Under the pieces are notes generated by a model, which was not told where the DNA came from, made no database searches, and saw nothing but the letters and a program-made list of their open reading frames with translations. 28,838 bases of DNA from Lingula anatina. Taxonomy: Eukaryota > Brachiopoda > Lingulata > Lingulida > Lingulidae. Each line of letters opens with the position of its first letter. The stretch's first letter is position 1. Positions 1-8,943 of the stretch are shown here, piece after piece. The translations under genes and the position numbers were made by a program. The stretch is taken from positions 106,283 to 135,120 of the forward strand of contig NW_019775897.1 of the NCBI RefSeq assembly GCF_001039355.2. Reading direction: 5' to 3'.

Positions 1-86
1 AAGCTCAGATATCAGAATAATAGCTATAACTGCCGTTTTTTTGTGGTAAAACAGAATATATTATATTTCTATGAGTTGTTCACAAG

Positions 87-160
87 TTTTTTTTTTTTTT
101 TTTTTTTTTTTTTTGGTAAAATATAGACCTTAAACGAAGAGTTATTATCCCTTTAATCGA
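87..160 (+). repeat. T-tract repeat, copy 1
   Basis: A run of 28 T is followed within about 30 bases by TTATTATCCCTTTAA. The T-run at 2991-3029 is followed at similar distance by TTATTAGCCCTTTAA, which suggests two copies of one dispersed element rather than two chance homopolymers. The family is not recognised. Confidence 0.4.
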
Positions 161-1344
161 GGCCATTTTGTTACGATTTAAATTATTTTTCACGTAAGGC
201 GTTTATATTAGACCTCATATAAAGGTATATGTTCAGAAAACCGTTGGTTTATTTCACAAGAACTTTCATAAAAGTATGAAGATTTCTCAACTTACGGTTT
301 AAGGGTAGAGTCCCCTGCGTAAGAAACACGTCGATTTCCACCTCTGGGTTCCATGGAGGGTTTGTTTCTAACTCCCAGGAAATAAAATACAACACTGCCT
401 GTAAATATGCAATCTACCATAAAGATCGCAGGCTTCCATTTCGGTCCTGACATGGTGCTTTATAACCCGCGCCGTGCAGTACCAACTTATTTCACTGCTT
501 TCCTTCTGATGACTAGCAATTACCTACCACCAGCTTTAAGTTTATACAGTTGCAGGTCGTAGATAAATATTTATAATAATTTATAATTTATCTTTATTGA
601 AATATTGCAACCCAAAGGTTAAAGTTATACATATATATACTTTTTTATATATTTATTTCTAAATGAAATTTATTTAAATCTGAAAAGCCTGGTCATTTTT
701 GGCCCTGTTGCACTCTATTGTCGCTCTCACATCCCTGGTGAGGATACAGCCCGGCTGCCATATTCTGATCTGTTTGCTTCCCAGATGAGGCCTCTGGACC
801 GAAACGGCTGTAGGGCACAACACAATTAACATGCAGCAAACAGAATGATTTAGTACATTTTATCTTTCTCACTGTCTGTATATATATCTTCAATACCCAT
901 TTGATGGGATGGCTGTCAGCGAGTGCGTCGTCTTACTTGAGGACAGAAGTTACAAGAAAATGTACAAGAAATCGAGGTGGAGAGACAGTTCTGTTCATGT
1001 TTGGGGTGCTTTGTGTTCCATTGGTGTCTGCCAGTGGGTTCCTCGGGAAGAAGCGTCAACGCCTTGGCGTACAGGGACATCTTACAATATTGTTCGATCC
1101 CATTTCCACATGCAATATTCCAAGACAACTTTTGCTTGCAGCATGATACTGTTACCCTAATACTACGCCCTTGGCAATGGGCTTTTTAACGAAAATAACA
1201 TACTGCCCATGGACCAACCTGCCAAAAGCTCCATGGTGCATTAAAATCGTTTTTGTTTTTTAAAATACTCTTCTGTATTCAGAAGAGCTAATTTTCAGTG
1301 TCCATATTGAAACCCAATGTATCTACAGGAAATGTGCAATATAA

Positions 1345-1346
<2 letters not shown>

Positions 1347-1383
<37 letters not shown>
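1347..1383. repeat. Poly-T run (37 bases)
   Basis: Uninterrupted T run on the plus strand (A on minus). It lies about 90 bases left of the AACCATTTTGAGCAA-containing repeat at 1465-1560 and could be the tail of the same element in minus orientation, but this is unproven. Confidence 0.8.
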
Positions 1384-1384
<1 letters not shown>

Positions 1385-1464
1385 ATTAAACATATGTCTG
1401 CAACGATACAAATGTATATCAAAGAAATGTTGACATTTGTAGCAAAATCCAAATAATTTTTAAG

Positions 1465-1560
1465 TGTGAAAACCATTTTGAGCAACAGTGTACTATAAGC
1501 TTATATATAAAGTATTTTTAAAAACGCGTAAGCTTTCGGCTTATGCGCCTTCATCAGGGA
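1465..1560 (-). mobile_element. Dispersed repeat with hammerhead-like core (possible Penelope-like element remnant)
   Basis: On the minus strand, CTGATGA (1551-1557) is followed by a GGC/GCC stem around a 6-base loop and then GAAA (1534-1537), which is the core order of a hammerhead ribozyme. One extra A sits between CTGATGA and the stem. A second possible fold pairs TAAGC (1539-1543) with GCTTA (1529-1533). A related sequence sits at 5381-5450, sharing AACCATTTTGAGCAA, then AGTGTA, then a CTTCAT-containing stretch. Hammerhead motifs are known in terminal repeats of Penelope-like elements; assigning this copy to them is inference. No reverse transcriptase is visible. Confidence 0.4.
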
Positions 1561-2008
1561 CTATTTTGAACAAACAATCATACTTGACGTAAAAATGCAC
1601 GCATTAAGTCACGCATATTTTAGTCACGCAACCAAGAAGCATTGTACCTTAAACTGCACGCAGTCAAGCTCATGAACTGCCAAAATATCACGAAAGGAAA
1701 GACACTGAATTGATCAACAACGGCCTGTAGTGTGACTTAAGGTTTCTTTATTCAAAAATATTCGCAATAACGGCTACATTAATATTGAAGTCCAGCTCCA
1801 AGTCATGAAACAAATAGCAAACCCAAAAGCAAAAAGGTCAGAAAAAGAGAAGAAAAATAACTTTAAGTCAACTTTTTGCATTTCGTTACTTTCAAATTTC
1901 TGTGGTTCTATCCTCTCTGAGGTTACTAACCTCTATCATGTATGACTATGTATATGTATATATGTAGATCTGTAGATTTCAGTAAACAATGAAACTCAGG
2001 ATGACTAA

Positions 2009-2027
2009 CCCCCCCCCCCCCCCCCCC
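2009..2027. repeat. Poly-C run (19 bases)
   Basis: Homopolymer C tract followed by a short CA-rich stretch. It is a simple repeat prone to length error in assembly. Confidence 0.85.
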
Positions 2028-2490
2028 ACGCCCACACACCTGGACGAAGTGAACTGCCATGCTGCAGATAAATTGTACCGCAGAAGTTTGCTCAGTACTC
2101 AGTATTGCCGATTATCATGATCACGTGTGCAGTAATCTCTACCATTCTTCTCGGGGAATTTTAATTTCTTATACCCTTAATCATACCTCCTGTTATATAT
2201 ACCAGTAGATACATTAATGTCTTCAATATAAGTGAATAATGGGTTATTTTACCATGCAGATATTACTACGTCTTACACGCAATGTATTTAAGTGGGGCAT
2301 GTCTTATGTTATTATATGAAAGAATCAACTTCTACTTATTTGAAATATACATTGTATTTACACGATTGCCGCCCAGCAAGTACATCAAAATAGCAATTCA
2401 TTAATATTGAATATCAGTTTAAAACAGGAACGTTCATGTAAAGGTAAGTAACAGTACACATCAAGCCCGATAGAACATTTGAAATATAAC

Positions 2491-2935
2491 CTAACGTTTT
2501 CCCTTGTCGACCATGAAATCATCGTCGGACGCGAGGGAATCAAACTCCAGTTTGTCGTCAGCTGGGAAAACTTTTAATTCATCTGGGTCCACGTATCCTG
2601 GATTATCATAACTAGACCTTAGGTTAACATTGACGGGAGTTTCATATCCGGGATTCTCGCTCTTAGGCCTAACACTGACACCAGACGGCGTCGCATATTC
2701 TGGATTTACATTTTGTGGCTTCTCTTGGACGGTCACTGGAGTTGAGATGTTTTCATTCTTCTCTCCAGCGCTGCTTCCTGCAGGTACTGTGCGAAGATTG
2801 TTCGGTTTGGCTTGAACATTCATCGCTAGTGGCGTCGGGGTCGCGTACCCAGGATTGTCAAACGTGACGTTGCAGTAGTCGTTGTTTGATTCATTTGGCG
2901 TCCGATATACGATGGCTAACTCTGCCTTCAATTTT
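2491..2935 (-). other. Cytoplasmic-tail exon with four NPxY motifs
   Basis: This last exon encodes residues 390-537 of the lectin receptor. Three of the four motifs (467, 484, 501) are exactly 17 residues apart, each as NPxY-x-T/D-P, which suggests internal tandem duplication of a signalling unit. The C-terminus is acidic (SDDDF region) and ends KGKR. Confidence 0.85.
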
Positions 2936-2988
2936 CTGTAAATAAAGAACGTATACATAAACCTATACTAATATAAGCATTAAACTAT

Positions 2989-3031
<43 letters not shown>

Positions 3032-5286
3032 CAAAATGAACACTTATTAGCCCTTTAAGTTAGCAAGGGCGGCTTTAGGGAAAGCCTCAGGGAGGTCAAA
3101 GGTCGTCTTTTTGCCCCTTTTTTATAGCATTATCCAGAACTCGCGAGTGCAGTGTTGTGTTCTTTTATGGGTGGAGTTGCATATTTCCTTCTTAAACTTA
3201 TACATTAGTATTTGAATATGTATGAATTTAGGCATTACCTTACTTGTCTTCTATAGAAAGAAATAACAATGACGATGACAATGAGAATCAGAAGAACACC
3301 ACCAATGGCAAGCCCAATGTATAAGCCTGAAAACGAAACCGAAAGTTGTGAATGCGGTAATTACCTTCAATCATACAATTAAAAAGTGATACCTTGTTAG
3401 CTGATAAGTAACTTTTAAATGCATGACAAAAGAAAAAAGTCTTACACAATATTTGACAAGTGTGCATTTTTGGCTGTCAATATGTGTTACGAATGGTATC
3501 CCTATCAAAGACAAACACCTTTTGGCTTAACATCCATCCTCACAGGCACTACATTTTTTTTCAAACTGTACAGCCCACGTCCAATGCTAGCTACAGTCCT
3601 TACCTAGCATGTCTCCCTCCTTGACTTCACCTAACTGACTTTGTTCTGCACTCTCACCACCTGACAATACAAGACATTAAATTCCATTTTTAAAAATGAA
3701 TATCTAAAACAGTTTAAAGCGGTGCTATGAATAAAGTTGCTGTTACACTTAATTAACTTGATAAAATAAAAAAATATCACACCACATGGAACCTTTTCAC
3801 AAAAACAATATGTTAGCAAGGGTTTCCTCCTAAAAGATATTTTACCAAGGTTATGTCTGTCTCCATATAGTGTTTATTTCCTCGTTAGCATTTGTTAATC
3901 TCTGTCTACAACCCTGAGACACCAGGTGTGTCCTTTTAAGTCTTAGAAATGGGTTCTTGGTGGGTTCCTAGAGAATTGTACCATTTAGGATTGCCAAACT
4001 GGGCTCACAGAATCCACGTGTAGTAATTAAGTTCACCTTCAACTTCCAAATATCCCATATGGAACCTAAGTAAAACCCATACCAAAGCCCACAGACGTCC
4101 CCCTAGCCTTGTTCTTACCCAAAAGGTCTTCCTCTGGATATTTTGAGAGAGAAATTCAGGGAAACTATTGAAGAACACGTTCTAATCAAGCTCAGCTGAG
4201 GCCTTTATGGGGCCAATTTTGGGCACTGAGTACAGTTTGGGCTTTCAAATGTGTCTCAGTCCTGGAAAGGCTATTGGTTTTCCCATGTCGTCTGTGTAGT
4301 GCAGAGTACTTGGGTTCACAGTGGGCTGAATAATAGCTCTTATTGGACCTATGCAGAACCCATGGCTAAGCCAAACCTCCACGAAACCCAGTTCGTTTGT
4401 TTGAAAATCCACAATTTTGTCATTGGCATATCTGATTAGTTTGAAAAAATATTCGTAGTTTAGAAATCGACTTTTTATACCTTACCTGGTTTGGACCACT
4501 TTTCTGTTGTAGTTGTTGCAAACTTCTGCTCAGCTTTCGTGGTTGAGGGTGAAGAAGTCGATCCTGTAGCACTTGCTGTCGTTGACGACGTTGGTCTGTT
4601 AGTTGGAGTCAGTGTTGTTGTGGGTGTCGTGGCGATGGTGGTAGAAGGCAGTGTAGTAGTTGTAGGTCGTGTACTTGTTGTAGGGGGTGTTGAAGTAGTA
4701 GCTGTTGTTGTAGTCGTAGGGGTTGTTGAAGTTTTAGGGGTTGTTGTAGTCGGTGTAGTGGTTGTAGTGGTAGTTGTAGTAGGTGGTGTAGTTGTAGTGG
4801 GCGTAGTAGTTGTAGGTGTCGTAGTTGTAGGTGTTGTAGTCGTAGTAGTTGTAGTCGATGTGGTTGTAGTAGCTGTTGTTGTAGTGGGTGTTGTTGTTGT
4901 TGTAGTGGGTGTTGTTGTTGTTGTTGTTGTTGTTGTAGTGGGTGATGTTGTTGTTGTTGTTGTTGTAGAGGTTGTAGTTGTTGTTGTAGGTGGCGACATA
5001 TCTGCAAGAGAATTTTAAATCGTCAATTAGTCCGACCTTGTATTTCTCTGCTCACAAAACTGCAGAGCATTTTAAAGATATAGTCCTGGAAGAGGCTATG
5101 ACTTAGGTGTTCTGTGCATTTACTTAACATAAGGTTATTAAACCTACAGTAGTATACCGATTTTATATGATATAATTTTGATATTATATTATTTATTATA
5201 ATATTATTTTGATATTATATTCCATGCACCCTGTCAGTAGCACGGTCTGTTGCAGAATTAAGCGATAATAATTAAATAATGCATGA

Positions 5287-5340
<54 letters not shown>

Positions 5341-5856
5341 TTAAAACCTGTAGCATCATTACAATCTCAAATACTCGAGAATGTGACAACCATTTTGAGC
5401 AAAAGTGTATGAAAAAGATGCTTTTCCAGCGTATACGACTATGTCTTCATAGCCATGTACCAAATAATATAACTAATAGATGTATGATAATACAAAGACA
5501 AGGGGTAGATTGGAATCATCAGATCTAGAAAAGAAAGCCGAGAACAGGGATAGATGGATGGTCTGAGGGATGTTATAGGTGGCCTTTGCTATAAAAGGGG
5601 CAACAGACATAAGCTTAATCCCAAGCATGAGAACAGCAAACGTATATATATATACTTACTGTACATACAGATGAACTTGTAGTGGTAGCTTAGGGTATTA
5701 CATGGGTATGTTCCCCAGCGCCAGTTGTGTTCTCTTCTCAGCACCCCGCAGTCGTTGACGCGGTAGGCAGGCCAGTAACCATGGGGCTCGTTCGGACCCC
5801 AGTTGGTGTACGACCACGTGGCCCCTGATTGTGAAGAGAGAATGTTCTGTATATTT

Positions 5857-5899
<43 letters not shown>

Positions 5900-8266
5900 T
5901 TTCGGGTGGCTTGCTCTAACTCCCAATATGTACAAAAAGAGAATATGATACTATTCACTGTTAAATTCAATATGTGATTTACTGTAACTCCCATAGTGTA
6001 CACTTCGAAACTTAATGTAGACCAGTAACCATGTGGAACGGAGAACGTTGTAAACCGCTGTAAACCATGTGGAGACCACTGTACAAATAAACGCAAAGAA
6101 GACAAAAACAACATAAGAGAGAAATGTTTGTAATTTATACGAGAAGGAGGGAAGAGAGCACGCTCACCAGAATTCCACTGCCAAGAACCTTCGCTATGCA
6201 TGTCGTGCGCCCCAAACCACACCCCGTTATTGTCCCAATGCCCCAAACCGTTTAACCGGCTCCTAATGAAGTCCATGGTACTTTGGTCGTATATCTCCAC
6301 CAGCATCCCCCCGCTATAACTGCAGTAGCTCTGGGCCTCGCCCCAGTATCTCTCCATGTTGACAAACTGGTAGCATTTATGGCCATAGGTATAAACTGTG
6401 TAAGCCAGGCCACTCGGGCACCTGTACAACTGACTGCCTGAAGAAGCAAATGTTACAGTTATAATTAATACGTAATCGTTTATAAAAGTTTTGATAAAAG
6501 TGTGTTAGACTATATAGTTTTTGTACATGATTATGGCGCAGTAATAAGTATAAACATATTTCAAATTGTGGCTGTACAGTAGTTTTAGTGGCGGTAATTA
6601 AGAAACATCTTGCTTATAGTCGTTATACATAAAAGTGTACTTGGGTCCAAATGAATTAATTAATACATACAAAGATAGATGCAGTAGTGGTAGTGAGGCA
6701 ATGACGGAATAATTTAATCATATTCTGTGCTCAAATATATTTTCAATCACTGCCCGCTCACCATATTCCAATTACTTTACTCTTACTTTCTCAGCAGTGG
6801 AAAACTGTCTTGGGTTTGCCCGTCGGGAATTGGTGTAAAGAAACTGAGGGCAGGTGTAACAGAGAGTCCGCCCTCCATTAGATACATACATGTTACTGTT
6901 AGCGTGACGGCACTGGGTTCAATTCTAGGCCAGAGCTTACCCGTACAAATCAATGTCAACCGTTGTCGCCGGCGAGAGAAACCCCTGTGATACAGGGTTC
7001 GATTACCATTGATTATAGATTACGGAAGCCCCGTCTTAAACTTGACTCACTTACGTCAAGCTTACCCTAACCTGTGTGAATTTAATGGAGGGAGGATTAT
7101 CTGCCCCTTGTCCCCTCACTTCCTCTACACCAGCCTAAGTCTTTTTTATCTCGTTCTTCCCTCAATACGGCCTCATTGCTCATGTGAACACCAGAAATAG
7201 CTCTTTTTCACCGCCCTAGTTACATGCACAGTCACAATACACCATGACCTAATACCAGCTAAAGGCCATATGAGTGTAATTCATCAGTGCCTGCGGCTGT
7301 AAACAGGTATTGTTAATGCCCCTGTTCGTATGCTTTAAGTACAGATATTATAGATGTTTCTTTTTTCTATTCTTTCTTTCTTTTTTCTTTTTTTTTTTTT
7401 TTTGGTAACAAAAAAGGGAATCTACGGTATATAGCACCAATAGCGTACGACTGGTTACGTTATCCCCCAACACACACACACACGCACACACCCGCGTGCG
7501 CACACACACAAGCACATACACATGCACGCAAATCTATCTGCTCACAAATAAACGAGTACCGATTAAGAGAGTCAAGCAGACACTGATGCGTAGACATGTA
7601 TTACCGGGCAGTCATGAGAGAATACCTGCAGGCCCGTAACCAGCATTTTCAAAAGGGGGGTTCTTTTTCTGAAAAAGTGGACCTTTTCCCATAAATACTT
7701 CATGTACCTAGATCAAATGTTACCCAGAGTGGACCTTTTCCCAGCAAAAGGGGCAGTTCTTTCGAACCCCCCGAACCCACCCCCCCCCACCCCCCCCCGG
7801 CTACGGGCCTGACCCGCATACCTTCAGAAGAGGTACAGTACTCTCTACAAGGGTGACAGATTTATTTCACTTCAGATATTCACAGATATGTCAAGACATG
7901 GTGAAATGTCGGGTCTACTGGTCATGACACTGATTCTGAATCATTCCGACTTGGAAATGCTATAAAATTTTTACCTACGTGTCGGCAGAGAAAAAGCTCC
8001 ACTTTCGTTACTTCCCCCTTTTTTATGTACACATATTATGCCTCTGGCTAATTCATCATACAATTCCCTACCGTGTGGCATAGGAAAAAGTACTCATAAT
8101 TAATCGTTTCAGTGAGACGCTATTTTATCTATCGCCTTCGTCCATCCCAATACCAGGGCCTTAATAAGTTGTAACAGGAATGGCAGTCCTAGGAATGGAA
8201 GTCCGGGGTCCCGTCCAGTAAAATTAGTACAGGTATATTGTCGGAGTATTAGGGTAAATATTAGTA

Positions 8267-8320
<54 letters not shown>

Positions 8321-8828
8321 AACAAATGTCTAGAGTAATTGGGATCGGGCTACGGTTCCTAGCGGGCTACCATGCCTGTCACACCGTCACTGCTAACACC
8401 ACCTGCAGTGGGGGCATGGGAGACCTGTGGTCAACCCAACACATATTTGTTCAACACACATACACTATTGACCCAAGTGGACAAATATTCAGCAAGGCTT
8501 TAATGGTCAGTTTAATATTCAAATTTTTCATTTTTTTCTATAAAATCGTTTATCTACAGTTTGCCAAAGCCAAGGATTGCCTGTGTTATACATTTGAAAA
8601 TTTTAACAATACTCAAAATTTGTATGTTCATTAATGTCTATTGTGTATGTTTACCCCTGTCTTTATTGTTCATCGCGTTTGTTAGCAATAGATCTACGTG
8701 GGCACCTATAAATGTAAACAAAGGGAATCCATTCAAGCTGTGAATAATACATAAAGCAATTAAGACCGAAGATCTAATAACCGTGAAAAGGGTAGCTAGT
8801 AGGGGTATAAAAGTTGAGACCCATTGTA

Positions 8829-8867
<39 letters not shown>

Positions 8868-8943
8868 TACCTTGGCCCCAGTATGATGTCATCAATAACA
8901 ACAGAAGGCGAAACCACAGCGTGTACCCTGAAGCACTGGTCAT
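2491..8943 (-). CDS. Type I membrane C-type lectin with Thr-rich mucin stalk and NPxY-bearing tail
   Basis: Seven exons: 8943-8871, 6437-6168, 5824-5660, 5001-4486, 3660-3604, 3326-3239, 2935-2491 (stop TAG). All phases match and the product is 537 residues. Residues 1-24 are a signal peptide (hydrophobic LLLLLM core). Residues about 31-168 are a long-form C-type lectin domain with the N-terminal CP...C hairpin, six cysteines and a WFGAHD core, but with NEPH where EPN is usual and WRW where WND is usual, so calcium-dependent sugar binding is doubtful. Residues 171 to about 300 are nearly all Thr and Pro, a likely O-glycosylated stalk. Residues 362-386 form one membrane helix, followed by basic RRQVRKLK. 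The tail carries NPxY motifs at 417, 467, 484 and 501, the type bound by PTB adaptors and endocytic clathrin adaptors. A cell-surface endocytic or adhesion receptor is likely; ligand unknown. The start is the ATG directly before the signal peptide. The nearest visible gene, at 11481, is apparently unrelated. Confidence 0.85.
2991..3060 (+). repeat. T-tract repeat, copy 2 (intronic)
   Basis: Thirty-nine T followed by TTATTAGCCCTTTAA, parallel to the unit at 87-160. It lies in the intron between the membrane-helix exon and the tail exon of the lectin receptor. Confidence 0.45.
3661..4485. other. Lectin receptor intron, probable decayed repeat
   Basis: No exon seen. About 3900-4400 is rich in TGGGTT/AACCCA, GGGCT/AGCCC and similar phrases in both orientations, as if from an old inverted or tandem repeat, but I could not define its ends. 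Confidence 0.3.
4486..5001 (-). other. Thr-rich mucin-like exon (trinucleotide-repeat coding)
   Basis: This single 516-nt exon encodes the stalk almost entirely from ACA/ACT/ACC codons with periodic CCA/CCT (Pro). It reads as NMSPP then blocks of 4-10 Thr split by Pro, Ser or Ala, and ends TTTTEKWSKP before the donor. The repeat keeps other frames and the opposite strand open too, giving false poly-Val and poly-Gln/Leu/His readings. Expect length variation between alleles. Confidence 0.85.
5292..5337. repeat. (AT)n microsatellite
   Basis: About 23 TA units in the intron between the stalk exon and the second lectin exon, just before the second copy of the repeat at 5381-5450. Confidence 0.9.
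5381..5450 (-). mobile_element. Second, decayed copy of the AACCATTTTGAGCAA repeat
   Basis: AACCATTTTGAGCAA at 5388-5402 is identical to 1471-1485, and both are followed by AGTGTA. The hammerhead-like region is badly degraded here (GCGTATACG then CTTCAT remain). Two copies within 4 kb support a dispersed repeat family. Confidence 0.45.
5859..5897. repeat. (GT)n microsatellite
   Basis: About 19 GT units in the intron between the two lectin-domain exons, starting about 35 bases from the acceptor of the second one. Confidence 0.9.
7629..7811. mobile_element. MITE-like element with 13-bp terminal inverted repeats
   Basis: The left end is CAGGCCCGTAACC (7629-7641) and the right end GGCTACGGGCCTG (7799-7811); they are inverted repeats with one mismatch. 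Inside are two direct copies of GTGGACCTTTTCCCA and G-rich and C-rich runs. There is no open frame, so this is a non-autonomous DNA element. No clear target-site duplication is visible, so the superfamily is undecided. Confidence 0.6.
8272..8318. repeat. (AT)n microsatellite
   Basis: About 23 TA units in the long first intron of the lectin receptor. Confidence 0.9.
8829..8868. repeat. (ATA)n microsatellite beside a splice donor
   Basis: About 13 trinucleotide units reaching to within three bases of the lectin receptor exon 1 boundary (donor GTAAT at 8870-8866 on the minus strand). The donor's own +3 to +6 bases merge into the repeat. Confidence 0.9.

Larger units (their letters stand above)
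1..2490. other. Gene-poor, repeat-rich left flank
   Basis: I see no supportable exon here. The stretch holds three homopolymer runs (T at 87-114, T at 1347-1383, C at 2009-2027), a more GC-balanced patch at about 690-1200 whose short open frames look like no known family, and a repeat with a hammerhead-like core at about 1465-1560. The 3' UTR of the minus-strand lectin receptor should extend leftward from 2490; an ATTAAA-type hexamer on the minus strand lies at 2160-2165, but I cannot fix the polyadenylation site. Confidence 0.6.
6438..8870. other. Long first intron of the lectin receptor
   Basis: No exon is supportable. It contains a C/T-rich run with poly-T (about 7363-7403), a CA-rich stretch (about 7471-7513), a 183-bp inverted-repeat element (7629-7811), an (AT)n run (8272-8318) and an (ATA)n run ending beside the exon 1 donor. 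Two B-box-like GGTTC strings at about 6917 and 6997 suggest an old tRNA-derived SINE, but no A box or tail could be matched. Confidence 0.6.

Noticed and set aside
4609-5007. Gln/Leu/His-rich open frame on the minus strand
   Set aside because: Alternate frame of the same trinucleotide repeat; splice phases on both sides support the Thr frame.
4491-5018. 175-codon plus-strand open frame rich in Val and Gly
   Set aside because: It is the antisense reading of the Thr repeat in the lectin receptor stalk; it has no start context, no domain and no splice logic.
5698-6429. 243-codon minus-strand open frame covering both lectin exons
   Set aside because: It begins in the real lectin frame, reads through the intron with its (AC)n repeat into a wrong frame of the next exon. 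Splicing 6168 to 5824 restores the conserved lectin cysteines.
6900-7020. Possible tRNA gene or tRNA-derived SINE (two B-box-like GGTTC strings)
   Set aside because: No matching A box, acceptor stem or cloverleaf could be assembled around either string.
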